Shown one piece after another: positions 25,376 to 33,711 of a DNA stretch of 64,000 nt. How positions within the stretch are numbered: position 1 is the stretch's first letter; each line of letters begins with the position of its first letter. The DNA comes from Chloroflexota bacterium (GTDB lineage Bacteria > Chloroflexota > Anaerolineae > Anaerolineales > Villigracilaceae): the NCBI GenBank assembly GCA_013388685.1, contig JACAET010000007.1, positions 22,461 through 86,460 of the forward strand. Direction: 5' to 3'. The notes under the pieces are model-generated. The model ran no database searches, had not been told where the DNA came from, and saw only the letters and a list, made by a program, of their open reading frames with translations. A program made the position numbers and the translations under genes.

Positions 25376-26041
25376 ATGCTCAAAGCCCTCATCTTCGACT
25401 TCGACGGTCTCATCCTTGATACGGAAACCCCCGAATACCTGATCTGGCAGAATATCTATCGCGAACAGGGATTCGAACTCCCGCATGACGAATGGGGAAG
25501 AATCATCGGCGGATACGGCCTCTCGAACTTCGACGCGGCGGAACATCTCTCGCGTCTGACTCAGGGACGGTTGGATTCTGCCTCCCTGCGCTCCCGTCAC
25601 CAACTGGAGAGTTTTTCCGCCATCCAGCGTGAGACTGTTTTACCCGGCGTCATGGATATGATCCACGCCGCGCAACGGCACGGGCTCAAACTGGCGATCG
25701 CCTCCAGCTCGCGGCATGACTGGGTGGATGGGCACGCAAAACGGCTCGGTATCTTCCAGTATTTCGATAAAGTCATCTGCGCGGACGACGTGGGCGTTGG
25801 CAGGACCAAACCGAACCCGGATCTGTTCCTTTTGGCGCTGAATCAGTTACAGGTCCGGAAGAATGAGGCGGTTGTCTTCGAGGATTCCCCGAACGGTGTG
25901 ACGGCGGCAAAACGGGCGGGCATCTTCGTGGTGGCGGTTCCCAACCCGGTCACAGCCAAACTGCGGATCGAAGGCGCAGATTTGATGGTGACATCCCTCT
26001 CAGATTTACCTTTCTCAGCGTTGCTGGATAAAGTACAATGA
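25376..26041 (+). CDS. HAD-superfamily phosphatase (beta-phosphoglucomutase-like)
   Basis: A 221-residue HAD hydrolase. Motif I is IFDFDGLILDTE (Asp8 nucleophile, Asp10 acid), with a helical cap at about 18-85; motif II is the Ser in ASSSRHDW, motif III the Lys in VGRTKPNPDLF, and motif IV is VFEDSPNGVTAA. The substrate is probably a small phosphate ester and cannot be specified. The frame is open upstream to 25232, but ATG 25376 gives the family N-terminus and fits the leaderless promoter. Its stop overlaps an ATG in the desaturase frame. Confidence 0.88.
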   Translation: MLKALIFDFDGLILDTETPEYLIWQNIYREQGFELPHDEWGRIIGGYGLSNFDAAEHLSRLTQGRLDSASLRSRHQLESFSAIQRETVLPGVMDMIHAAQRHGLKLAIASSSRHDWVDGHAKRLGIFQYFDKVICADDVGVGRTKPNPDLFLLALNQLQVRKNEAVVFEDSPNGVTAAKRAGIFVVAVPNPVTAKLRIEGADLMVTSLSDLPFSALLDKVQ

Positions 26042-26061
26042 GTTTGGATTCGGAGGTCCCC

Positions 26062-27075
26062 ATGACGACTCAAAATTTCAAATGGCAAATGCTGACCGCG
26101 AAATATGCGTTCCCTGAAACATGGCGCAGTGTGTGGCAGATTGCCAATTCGGTGATTCCATTCTTCCTGGGGTGGTATTTGATGTATCGAAGCCTCGAGA
26201 TCGGTTACGGGTTGACATTGCTGCTGGCAGTGCCGACCGCGGGCTTCATGGTGCGGATGTTCATCATCTTTCACGATTGCTGTCACGGCGCGTTCTTCAA
26301 ATCGGTCAAGGAGAACGACCGCCTCGGGCTGGTGCTTGGCGTGCTGGTGCTGACACCGTTCTATCAGTGGAAACACACTCACGCCATCCATCATGCGACC
26401 GCCGGCGATCTCGACCGACGCGGCGTTGGCGACGTGTACACGATGACTGTGGACGAATACCTGCGGGCGCCGTGGTGGAAAAAGACGGGATACCGCATCA
26501 TGCGCAGCCCGTTCATCCTGTTTACGATCGGGTCCATGATCGTTTTCGTCCTGACGCACCGATTCTGGGAAAAGAACGCCGGAAAACGCGAACGCAGCAG
26601 TGTCATCTGGACGAATATTGCCATTGCCGCGGTGGTCGGGTGGATGGCGCTCGAAATCGGCTGGACGGCGTTCCTGCTGGTCGAACTCCCCATTTTGTTC
26701 TTTGCCTGCAGCGCGGGCGTGTGGTTGTTCTATGTACAGCACAATTTCGAGCCGACCTACTGGGAACGCCATGCCAACTGGGATTTCTTTCGCGCCGGCA
26801 TGCAGGGCAGTTCGTTCTATAAAATGCCCAAACTGTTGCAATGGTTCACGGGCAATATCGGCTTCCATCACATCCATCACCTCAGCCCGAGGATACCCAA
26901 CTATAAACTGGAACAATGCCACAAGGAGAATCCCGAATTCCACGTCGAACCCTTGACGATCCGCAAGAGCCTGAAGTCGCTTTACTTCCGTTTGTGGGAT
27001 GAGAAGGAACAAATGCTGGTGGGATGGGATGCCCTGAAGAAATACAGGCCCCAGCCTGTGCGGGTCAAGACATAG
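26062..27075 (+). CDS. Membrane fatty-acid desaturase (acyl-lipid type)
   Basis: A 337-residue polytopic protein with the three His boxes of di-iron desaturases: HDCCH (IIFHDCCHGAFF), HTHAIHHA, and HIHHL (FHHIHHLSPRIPNY), with two pairs of membrane helices around them. It would introduce a double bond into membrane acyl chains, probably of the delta-12/omega type by box pattern. Regiochemistry is not certain. ATG 26062 has GGAGG 5 nt upstream. A second ATG at 26038 overlaps the HAD stop. Confidence 0.88.
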   Translation: MTTQNFKWQMLTAKYAFPETWRSVWQIANSVIPFFLGWYLMYRSLEIGYGLTLLLAVPTAGFMVRMFIIFHDCCHGAFFKSVKENDRLGLVLGVLVLTPFYQWKHTHAIHHATAGDLDRRGVGDVYTMTVDEYLRAPWWKKTGYRIMRSPFILFTIGSMIVFVLTHRFWEKNAGKRERSSVIWTNIAIAAVVGWMALEIGWTAFLLVELPILFFACSAGVWLFYVQHNFEPTYWERHANWDFFRAGMQGSSFYKMPKLLQWFTGNIGFHHIHHLSPRIPNYKLEQCHKENPEFHVEPLTIRKSLKSLYFRLWDEKEQMLVGWDALKKYRPQPVRVKT

Positions 27076-27081
27076 ATGAAC

Positions 27082-27120
27082 AAAAGCGTCCCGAACGTTC
27101 AAGATCTTCGAGACGCTTTT
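27082..27120. terminator. Bidirectional terminator between desaturase and STAS gene
   Basis: AAAAGCGTC (27082-27090) pairs with GACGCTTTT (27112-27120), extended inward by CGAA/TTCG past one mismatch. With A-runs and T-runs at both ends it could serve both the plus-strand desaturase and the minus-strand STAS gene. Confidence 0.8.
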
Positions 27121-27245
27121 ACTACAAAATCATCTCAAAAATGTCACCCTGAGCGCAGCGAAGGGTCTCTACGGCCAAAAACAAGATACTCTTCGGTCGC
27201 AACCACCGCTCCTTCAGAGTGGACAGGGTATTTTTGAGACAAATT

Positions 27246-27599
27246 CTACTTGAAAGAAGCCGCCGCCTCTTCCACCGTGTCATACACCTCGATAAACTGC
27301 GAAATGCCCGCCACCTGCATGATCTCGCACATGGCTGGCGCCGCTCTGGCAATCTTGAGGTGGTTGCCGTTGTCGGCTTGCGCCAGAATTTTGTGAACAA
27401 CGATCAGCGCCCGCAAGCCGATGCTGGTCATCGAGTCGATGCGGCTCAAGTCAATGACCAGATTCCGCGTGCCGTTTTCATATGCCTCTTTTGCCAATTG
27501 CTCGAGTTCCGAAAAATTGCCGAGGTGAATGCGTTCCTCGAGACGAAAAACCGTCACGGGAACCCGCTTTTGAATTTGCGAGATGGTTACCAGCGCCAT
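27246..27599 (-). CDS. STAS-domain anti-sigma-factor antagonist
   Basis: A 117-residue single-domain STAS protein. The signature NLVIDLSRIDSMTSIGLRAL contains the Ser that is phosphorylated in SpoIIAA/RsbV relatives (MTSIG). Such proteins bind anti-sigma kinases and release sigma factors or act in partner-switching relays. No kinase or sigma gene is adjacent, so the partner is unknown. ATG 27599 has AAAGGA 5-6 nt upstream. The frame is open 7 codons further. Confidence 0.85.
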   Translation of the reverse strand: MALVTISQIQKRVPVTVFRLEERIHLGNFSELEQLAKEAYENGTRNLVIDLSRIDSMTSIGLRALIVVHKILAQADNGNHLKIARAAPAMCEIMQVAGISQFIEVYDTVEEAAASFK

Positions 27600-27653
27600 A
27601 TCTGTCCTTTTGCCGCCCAATGATACTACAACCTTGCTGTGATAATCGGGCGG

Positions 27654-28832
27654 CTAGCAAACCGCTTTCATGAGGGGGATTTTGCGAAGCAAGCGGATCG
27701 AGAGGAAGGACGCAGCCGTAGTCAGCGCGGCGACGAGAGGAATATACACCAAGCCATGTGCATGATACCCCGGCAGCCAGTTGACCAATATGCCGTTGCA
27801 GATTTCGTGAATCAAATACATGCCGAAACTTGCCTCCGCAACCAGCAAGATAAGCCTGTTTGAAGGCAGCCGGTTGGACAGGTTTTTTGCCAGCAGGAAA
27901 ACCAGGATGGAAATCAGAAAGGTGAGGGGACCGCGCTCCGAGTTGATGAAGTAATTCTTCATGACCCCAAGCGTGCTGACGGCATAGTAGTTCAACCCTG
28001 CGCCAACCGCCACCAGTGCAATGATGGCGCTAACGATCCAGCCGTTGTCCAGCCGTATGTGAGCGGCATAATTGTCAATGACGTATCCAGCGATGAAATA
28101 CACCATGAGCCACGGGAAGAGCTTAAACCACTCCATGTTGAGCTGATAGACATCCTCTGCAAAGTACGCAATCTGTTGCAGTAAAAAGAACGGGAAAGAC
28201 AGCCCCAGAAGTATCGCCAGATCACGCCCGTTGGGTTTTTCACCTAGAATGAACATATTGATGAACGGCGCAAAGACCATCAGACAGGCAAACACAGACA
28301 GATACCACAGGTGAGGGGCTATATACCCATCTACGACGATCAAGGCTTTTAGCGTCCACAGCACCGTTTGCCTGTCCATGCCGTAGAGCATATATACGCC
28401 CAGATAGGCCAGGTTCCAAAACAGGATGGGTGGAATCAGCCGCACCGCCCGTTTCTTATAGAAAACCGCCAGTGGATAAGGTTTACCCAGCAGCAGCGCG
28501 CCCGACACCATCACAAATACCGGCACTGCCGCTCTTGCCGGCGTTCCGATAATATTCGAAAGCCACCATTCGGCTGTCCGTACGTTCCCCTGGTCGTAAA
28601 AATCCACGATCACATGCCCTGTGATGACCGCCAAAATGGCAAACACGCGCAGATAATCCAGCCAGACCTTTCTTTGGTACGTCTTGATGACCTCTAGCGC
28701 GTTCGATGTCGCCGCTTCCGACCCCGCCTCAGCCTGACCCTCCGAAGTGACCCATGGCCCCCCTTCACGGTTCACAGAAGGTTGAACTTCTTCCAGCTGG
28801 TTTGGGCTTGAGCGGATGAAACGCTGAGGCAT
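27654..28832 (-). CDS. Acyltransferase 3 family membrane protein
   Basis: A 392-residue protein with a hydrophilic N-terminus of about 50 residues and about ten membrane helices. The start of the membrane part (WLDYLRVFAILAVITGHVIV) carries the Arg and His of the acyltransferase 3 (OafA/YrhL/WecH) family. Members O-acylate sugars or other envelope molecules; the substrate is unknown here. AAGGAG lies 6 nt before ATG 28832. It stands alone between the STAS gene and lipA. Confidence 0.85.
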   Translation of the reverse strand: MPQRFIRSSPNQLEEVQPSVNREGGPWVTSEGQAEAGSEAATSNALEVIKTYQRKVWLDYLRVFAILAVITGHVIVDFYDQGNVRTAEWWLSNIIGTPARAAVPVFVMVSGALLLGKPYPLAVFYKKRAVRLIPPILFWNLAYLGVYMLYGMDRQTVLWTLKALIVVDGYIAPHLWYLSVFACLMVFAPFINMFILGEKPNGRDLAILLGLSFPFFLLQQIAYFAEDVYQLNMEWFKLFPWLMVYFIAGYVIDNYAAHIRLDNGWIVSAIIALVAVGAGLNYYAVSTLGVMKNYFINSERGPLTFLISILVFLLAKNLSNRLPSNRLILLVAEASFGMYLIHEICNGILVNWLPGYHAHGLVYIPLVAALTTAASFLSIRLLRKIPLMKAVC

Positions 28833-28899
28833 TTGCTTCTCCTTGGGCGATTACTTTCACACGACGAAAATCACCCAAAAAAGTAACCCGCATACAAAA

Positions 28900-28931
28900 A
28901 CTCCCGTCAGCCTTTCGAACCAGACGGGAGT
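28900..28931 (-). terminator. Intrinsic terminator after lipA
   Basis: ACTCCCGTC and GACGGGAGT form a 9-bp stem. Read on the minus strand it is followed by TTTTG, which fits termination of lipA 35 nt after its stop. Confidence 0.82.
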
Positions 28932-28965
28932 CCTTCGTAATTTACTAACCACCAAGTACAAATTT

Positions 28966-29910
28966 TTACCCCCCGCCCTCACCATACAACTTGCGGTGGA
29001 CAACGCTCAATGCCCGCACCTGCTCCGCTGCATGATACGATGACCGCACCAGCGGATTCGATTCCACCCATTTGAACCCAATCGAATAACCATACTCCCG
29101 CAGTTCGGCAAATTCTTCCATCGTGTAATAACGCGCAATCGGCATGTGCTTCTTGCTCGGCTGCAGGTACTGACCGATGGTCAGAATATCCACGCCCCAC
29201 GAGCGCTGATCGCGCATCACGGCTTTGATTTCGTCCATCGTCTCCCCCAGCCCAACCATGATGCCCGACTTGGTCAGCACCTCGGGGTCGAGTTTCTTGG
29301 CGTTGCTCAGGGTTGCCGCCGCCCACTCGTAATGATCCTGCGGCTGGACGGTTTTGAACAACCGCGGCACGGTTTCCACATTGTGGTTCAAAATTTCCGG
29401 GCGGGCGTCCATCACGATTTTCAGCGCCTCCAGCGAGCCTTTGAAATCGGGAATCAGCACTTCGATGGAGCAGCCCGGCAGCAACTCGCGAATGCGGCGG
29501 ATGACCATGGCGAAAATCGGCGCGCCCCCGTCGCGCCGCTCATCACGGTTTACCGACGTGATCACGGCGTGCTTCAAATTCATCGCTTTCACGGCTTGCG
29601 CCACCCGTTCGGCCTCGCCCCAATCCAGCAGGGCAGGTTTGCCGTGTTTCACATCGCAAAAGGCGCATGTGCGCGTGCACACATCGCCGAGCATCAAAAA
29701 CGTGGCAGTGCCGCTCCCCCAGCACTCGCCGAGGTTGGGGCACATGGCTTCCTCGCAGACCGTGTGCAGTTCCTTTTTGCGCATCAGGCTGTGAAGCCAT
29801 TCGTACGTCTTGCCCGAGGGTGCGCGCACCTTGATCCACTCGGGGCGGCGCAGCGGGCGGGAGTCGGTTTCGGGGATGATTCGGTCTCTCGTAGGTGGTG
29901 TGGCAGGCAT
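28966..29910 (-). CDS. lipA: Lipoyl synthase
   Basis: A 314-residue radical-SAM enzyme. The auxiliary cluster motif is [13 protein letters not shown] (Cx4Cx5C), the radical-SAM motif is [10 protein letters not shown] (Cx3Cx2C), and the C-terminal RSSYHA contains the Ser that ligates the auxiliary cluster. It inserts two sulphurs into octanoyl groups on lipoyl domains. AAAGGA precedes ATG 29910. LipB is not adjacent. Confidence 0.96.
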   Translation of the reverse strand: MPATPPTRDRIIPETDSRPLRRPEWIKVRAPSGKTYEWLHSLMRKKELHTVCEEAMCPNLGECWGSGTATFLMLGDVCTRTCAFCDVKHGKPALLDWGEAERVAQAVKAMNLKHAVITSVNRDERRDGGAPIFAMVIRRIRELLPGCSIEVLIPDFKGSLEALKIVMDARPEILNHNVETVPRLFKTVQPQDHYEWAAATLSNAKKLDPEVLTKSGIMVGLGETMDEIKAVMRDQRSWGVDILTIGQYLQPSKKHMPIARYYTMEEFAELREYGYSIGFKWVESNPLVRSSYHAAEQVRALSVVHRKLYGEGGG

Positions 29911-29928
29911 AAAGTCCTTTTTGAAGCG

Positions 29929-31254
29929 TTATTTTATCTTCCGTACTTTCAATCGTAAACCCTTCACTTCGACGACTTCCACGTGGTCTCCCTTACGGAT
30001 TTTGTCGGACGCCTCCGCCTTTTCCGCGCTCCACAACTCGGACTGCAACTGCACCTGACCGCCCGCTTCACCCCAGCCGACAACGATTCCCGTTTTCCCA
30101 ACATACGCCTCCGCCCCGGCGCTGACCGGCTTGCGCAGGGCGCGCAGCGCAAACATCAGAATGGCGAAAAAGAGCAAGCCAATGGTGACGCCCGTGCCGA
30201 CCACCAGCGACACCGATACACGCTGGAACTCCGGCACGCCCGGCGAGTTGAACAATACCAACGCGCCGACGATGAACGACGCCACCCCGGCGGCTGTAAG
30301 CGCCCCGTGCGTGGGCGCTTTGATGTCGAGGATGAACAGCACAAAGGCGGTGATCAGAAACAGAATGCCAAACCAGTTGACCGGCAACAGCCCGATGCCA
30401 TAGAGCGAAACCAGCACGGCGATGATGCCGATAAATCCAGCCACCCACCCGCCGGGGCTGGAGATTTCGATCAGAATGGCGGTGATGCCGACAGAGAGCA
30501 GGGTGAAGACGATGTTCGGGTCGGTGAGGAAGAGCAGGAACTGCTCGATCAGGCTCATGCGGAAGGGTTCCGCCGCAGCGTCGGCGGTATGGAGCGTGCG
30601 CGGACCGTCGTTCATTTGGACGGTGAAGCCGTCCAGCGCTTCGAGCAGGTCGTCCACATTATCCACCACAAAGTCAATCAGGTTGGCTTCCAGCGCTTCG
30701 CTGGCTGTGAGCGCTTTTGCCTCGTCCACCATGGCTTCGGCAAGGGCAAGCGCCTGCTCGCCGCGCGGACGCACCAGGTCGCGGATGGCGGCTTTGGTCA
30801 GTTCACGGGCTTTGGCTTCGGCGGTGGCGGTCAGGTTTTCGCCGCTGCTGTCAATGGGGCTGGATGCGCCGATGGAGGTTTCCGGCGCCATGGCAGCCGC
30901 ATGACCCGCCAGGGTAATCATTGCACCCGCGCTCGCGGCGATGGCGTTGCGCGGCGCCACATGGACAACCACCGGCACTTTGCTGGCGCGCATCTCGTTG
31001 ATGATTTCGAGCATGGTATTCAGGTTTCCGCCCGGCGTGTTGAGTTCGATGATCACCACCTCGGCGTTACGTCGTTCCGCGGCTTGAATGCCCCGTTTGA
31101 TGTATTCCAGCATCGGCGGCATGATGGGTCCCTCGGCGGTCAGCACCACGGCGAGAGGTCTGTCGCTTTGGGCGGCGGCGGGCTGAACTATCAGAGAAAG
31201 CGAGGCGAGCAGGATGAGTGTCAGTCCGAAGATTCGGCGAATGGTTTTCATCAT
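29929..31254 (-). CDS. NfeD-family membrane protein with ClpP-type serine protease domain
   Basis: A 441-residue protein. A signal helix (about 5-26) is followed by a ClpP/SppA-like domain with ELNTPGGNLNTMLEI and the likely nucleophile Ser in IAASAGAMITLAG. A block of about five membrane helices and a C-terminal OB-fold NfeD domain (VGKTGIVVGWGEAGGQVQ) follow. Relatives act with slipins/stomatins in membrane quality control. The tandem ATG at 31254 is chosen, with GGAG about 10 nt upstream. An in-frame ATG at 31278 lies inside the promoter -10. Confidence 0.9.
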   Translation of the reverse strand: MMKTIRRIFGLTLILLASLSLIVQPAAAQSDRPLAVVLTAEGPIMPPMLEYIKRGIQAAERRNAEVVIIELNTPGGNLNTMLEIINEMRASKVPVVVHVAPRNAIAASAGAMITLAGHAAAMAPETSIGASSPIDSSGENLTATAEAKARELTKAAIRDLVRPRGEQALALAEAMVDEAKALTASEALEANLIDFVVDNVDDLLEALDGFTVQMNDGPRTLHTADAAAEPFRMSLIEQFLLFLTDPNIVFTLLSVGITAILIEISSPGGWVAGFIGIIAVLVSLYGIGLLPVNWFGILFLITAFVLFILDIKAPTHGALTAAGVASFIVGALVLFNSPGVPEFQRVSVSLVVGTGVTIGLLFFAILMFALRALRKPVSAGAEAYVGKTGIVVGWGEAGGQVQLQSELWSAEKAEASDKIRKGDHVEVVEVKGLRLKVRKIK

Positions 31255-31275
31255 CTGATGGGTCTCCGTCTTTTT

Positions 31276-31281
31276 CATTAT
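31276..31281 (-). promoter_or_regulatory. -10 TATAAT for the NfeD-type gene
   Basis: On the minus strand TATAAT is about 21 nt upstream of ATG 31254, leaving a very short leader. No clear -35 is visible. Confidence 0.5.
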
Positions 31282-31353
31282 AACGTCTGTGACGGAGACG
31301 GGGGACGCGGTTTTAAAACTCAACCAAACGCGCGCCGCGGTCGTGAGGAGTTT

Positions 31354-32106
31354 CTATGTCAGCGTCAGGTAGATTGTGCGAATGCTGAGGATGACAATCA
31401 GCGCCCCGACGAGAATCATCAGGGATTTGAGGGGCAGGCTCTTCGTCACGCGAGCCGCGAGCGGGGCGGCAATGACGCCGCCGATGAGCAATCCCAGAAT
31501 GATCTGCCCGTAGTGCGAAAAGGTGAGCGTCAGTACAAAAATCACCGACTCGGCAAAGGTCACGAAAAACTCCGAAAAGTTGACCGAGCCGATTGTCAGC
31601 CGCGGGTTTTTGCCCCGCGCCACGAGCGTCGTCGTTACCACGGGGCCCCAGCCTCCTCCTCCGATGGCATCGCAGAATCCGCCGACTAATCCGAGAACGC
31701 TGACGCGGGCGGTGTGCGTCCCATCGTTGATGTGACCGTCGTTGCGGAATGCCTTGTAGATGATGTACGCGCCCATCAGAAGCAGGTAGCCTGCGATATA
31801 GGGCTTGATAACATCGCCGTCTATTGATGTGAGCAGGTAGGCGCCTGCCACGCCGCCGACCACGCCTGGGATGAGCAGGCGTTTGACCAGTTTCCAGTCA
31901 ATGTTGCCCAGCTGCCAGTGTGCCGCGCCCGAAACGCCTGTCGTCACTACCTCCGCCATGTGAACGCTTGCCGAAGCCGCCGCAGGGGGGAGCCCCAAAC
32001 TGAGCAAAAACGTGTTCGAACTGACGCCATATGCCATGCCCAGCGCCCCGTCAATGATTTGCGCCACAAACCCCACCAGCACATACAGAAGAATAGATGG
32101 ATCCAT
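31354..32106 (-). CDS. TauE/SafE-family sulphite/anion exporter
   Basis: A 250-residue protein with about eight membrane helices and the family's internal repeat: GFVAQIIDGALGMAYGVSSN near the N-terminus and LVGGFCDAIGGGGWGPVVTT in the middle. Members export sulphite, sulphoacetate or other small anions. ATG 32106 has AAAGGAG 8 nt upstream, and the open frame upstream runs into a palindromic repeat. An Rrf2 regulator is encoded upstream on the same strand, which may mean sulphur-linked control. Confidence 0.86.
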   Translation of the reverse strand: MDPSILLYVLVGFVAQIIDGALGMAYGVSSNTFLLSLGLPPAAASASVHMAEVVTTGVSGAAHWQLGNIDWKLVKRLLIPGVVGGVAGAYLLTSIDGDVIKPYIAGYLLLMGAYIIYKAFRNDGHINDGTHTARVSVLGLVGGFCDAIGGGGWGPVVTTTLVARGKNPRLTIGSVNFSEFFVTFAESVIFVLTLTFSHYGQIILGLLIGGVIAAPLAARVTKSLPLKSLMILVGALIVILSIRTIYLTLT

Positions 32107-32179
32107 GTTGTTACTCCTTTGAAATGATCGGTTATTGCTTTGTTGCAAAGATGGCCAAAGGTATGGATCATCGCCTTTT

Positions 32180-32233
32180 CCCTCACCCCTCACCCCTTGC
32201 CCCTCTCCCAGCGGGAGAGGGGTTGGAGTGAGG
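32180..32233. repeat. Dispersed palindromic repeat, CCCCTCTCC-type
   Basis: The core CCCCTCTCCC-AGC-GGGAGAGGGG (32200-32222) is a 10-bp perfect hairpin, flanked by CCTCAC and GTGAGG, which extend the pairing. The same type of core, with an ATTT loop, occurs at 62944-62965 and 63740-63761. Confidence 0.75.
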
Positions 32234-32307
32234 ACGAATAGTTAAACCATGTGTTTGCAACCGAGCAATCGGTTATTTTTACTTTCCTGCTCTTGTTTCT
32301 CTAATAT

Positions 32308-32320
32308 CTATAAATCCTAT
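32308..32320. promoter_or_regulatory. 13-mer shared with the Rrf2 promoter
   Basis: CTATAAATCCTAT is identical to 32994-33006, just upstream of the Rrf2 gene. Here it lies about 200 bp upstream of the TauE start. It may be an operator or a shared promoter core. Confidence 0.4.
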
Positions 32321-32527
32321 AATATTAATATACTTTTCAGACAAGAAAGAATGCCCTATTCGGGTTGTTTACTGATGTTACGCACGATTGACTTGCTTCT
32401 GCATTTTGACCGCAGACGGCTGACCACCGTGTTTATTCACGAGTCAGTTGTCGGCGGCAACCGTTGAATTGACTTTGAAACCGAGGCGCGACTTGACAAC
32501 TGCGTATCATTAGTTATTTACTTGCGA

Positions 32528-32986
32528 TCAGTTCGTCAATCCCAGGCTTTTCCGGACTTCGCTCTGCCGTCTGGTCAAGTTGGCCAGCGAGGTGTTGTCG
32601 AGAATACCGACAATCGCATTGCGCACGTCACCCATCACCATCCGCAGACCGCAGGTCGCCTCATCGGGGCAGCCGCACGGCTCGTATGCCATCTGGCTCA
32701 CGCACCGAATCGGCGCAACGGGTCCATCCAGCACGCGGAAGACCTGCCCCAGCGTGATTTCATCGGCGGGCTTTGCCAGATAATAGCCGCCGCCGATGCC
32801 CATTTTGCTATGCACCAGCCCTGCATTCTTGAGCGCCAGCAAAATCTGCTCCAGAAATTTGGCGGGGATCTGTTCCTTTTGGGCGATTTCCCGAATCTGG
32901 GTCATGCCAGTGGGGGAGTTCTTTTGCGCCTCCGCCAGGCTGATCATGGCTCGCAAGCCGTATTCGCCGCGTTTGGAAAGTCTCAT
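32528..32986 (-). CDS. Rrf2-family transcriptional regulator (IscR/CymR-like)
   Basis: A 152-residue protein. The winged-helix N-terminus reads MRLSKRGEYGLRAMISLAEA, with recognition-helix and wing segments FLEQILLALKNAGLV and GIGGGYYLA. A Cys cluster (Cys95, Cys104, Cys106, Cys112) is suitable for an Fe-S cluster or thiol sensing. ATG 32986 gives the usual Rrf2 start; there is no ribosome site and TATAGG lies 6 nt upstream. The likely target is itself and perhaps the TauE gene, from a shared 13-mer. Confidence 0.88.
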   Translation of the reverse strand: MRLSKRGEYGLRAMISLAEAQKNSPTGMTQIREIAQKEQIPAKFLEQILLALKNAGLVHSKMGIGGGYYLAKPADEITLGQVFRVLDGPVAPIRCVSQMAYEPCGCPDEATCGLRMVMGDVRNAIVGILDNTSLANLTRRQSEVRKSLGLTN

Positions 32987-33006
32987 CTGTGTCCTATAAA
33001 TCCTAT
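32987..33006 (-). promoter_or_regulatory. Promoter/operator of the Rrf2 gene
   Basis: On the minus strand ATAGGATTTATAGG is followed by 6 nt and the start codon. TATAGG could act as the -10 of a leaderless transcript. The overlapping 13-mer CTATAAATCCTAT (plus strand 32994-33006) recurs at 32308-32320. Confidence 0.4.
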
Positions 33007-33062
33007 TGAATTGCTTATATTTTAGCGAACTCACGCAAAACAATCAAGAGGACGTTGGTCAT

Positions 33063-33530
33063 TCATTCTCCCAACTCGACAACTTCCACATCTCCCAGCG
33101 CCTTGCAGACATCCTTGCTCTTCATGATGATCGCCACATTGCGGACTCCGGACCCGATGGAGATTTCCTCCTCCCTCAGAACAGACGCATCCATCAGGAC
33201 CCGAACCTGATTCCTCACCCCAAACGGACTCACCGTCCCGATGCGATATCCCGTTACCTCCAGCACCTCCTGCTCGGTTGCCATCCGCACGCGCGAGCGT
33301 TTCACCAGTTGACGCAGTTTCTTCCAATCCACCTGCGCGGGTCCTGCCATGAGCACCATCACATATTCACCCGCCCGCACTTGAAACAAAATGCTCCGCA
33401 CAATCTGTTCCGGGCGCTGGTTTCGGGCAGCCGCCGCCTCCTCAAAACTGGAGACAGGGTGCTCGTGTCGAAAGAGGCGGTGGGGAATCCCAAGTTGTTC
33501 CAATGCGATACTAGCGGGAGGTTTATCCAT
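33063..33530 (-). CDS. YbaK/ProX-type aminoacyl-tRNA deacylase
   Basis: A 155-residue single-domain protein of the YbaK/EbsC/prolyl-tRNA editing family. Visible blocks are IVRSILFQVRAGEYVMVLMA, a central KKLRQLVKRSRVRMA region with the conserved Lys, and YRIGTVSPFGVRN (GxxPPxG-type loop). It hydrolyses mischarged tRNA, probably on tRNA-Pro or tRNA-Cys substrates. ATG 33530 is chosen; upstream codons are repeat-like. Confidence 0.85.
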   Translation of the reverse strand: MDKPPASIALEQLGIPHRLFRHEHPVSSFEEAAAARNQRPEQIVRSILFQVRAGEYVMVLMAGPAQVDWKKLRQLVKRSRVRMATEQEVLEVTGYRIGTVSPFGVRNQVRVLMDASVLREEEISIGSGVRNVAIIMKSKDVCKALGDVEVVELGE

Positions 33531-33699
33531 AATCTTTTCTCGTTTAGGATTTACGCACAATCGAAGTTCTCCCCTGGCGCTTGCCCGCCAGGACAAGTGT
33601 AACGTCGCTTACGCAACCCGCGCGTTAGCGAACGCGCTCTCCGTAAGGTTTTGCGGAAGTCCAATCGTTCTCTGTGTCTCTTTGGCAAAATTTGTCGTG
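33531..33699. other. Short spacer with repeat fragments
   Basis: It contains GCGCTTGCCCGCCAGG and GCGTTAGCGAACGC words like those at 35278-35379. These look like degenerate dispersed repeats. No gene is seen. Confidence 0.4.
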
Positions 33700-33705
33700 T
33701 AAAAT
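33700..33705 (+). promoter_or_regulatory. -10 TAAAAT placed 6 nt before ATG 33712
   Basis: TAAAAT, then CACGCC, then ATG. Same spacing as at 25364 and 40622, which implies a leaderless mRNA. Confidence 0.5.
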
Positions 33706-33711
33706 CACGCC

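Larger units (their letters stand above)
32107..32527. other. Intergenic region between TauE and Rrf2 genes
   Basis: This 421-bp gap holds the palindromic repeat at 32180-32233, an AT-rich segment (32300-32340) with the 13-mer shared with the Rrf2 promoter, and a TTGACA-16-TATTTA pair (32493-32520) that points toward the Rrf2 3' end and is probably chance. No coding frame has family support. Confidence 0.5.

Noticed and set aside
29983..31689. 568-residue plus-strand frame
   Set aside because: It is antisense to the NfeD-type gene and runs into the TauE gene. Low-complexity His/Gly/Gln composition.
32249..32467. 72-residue plus-strand frame in the TauE-Rrf2 gap
   Set aside because: No ribosome site, no recognisable pattern, and it overlaps the palindromic and AT-rich repeat region.
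32493..32520. TTGACA-16-TATTTA plus-strand promoter
   Set aside because: It points into the 3' end of the Rrf2 gene on the opposite strand with no gene to serve. It may be chance in AT-rich DNA.
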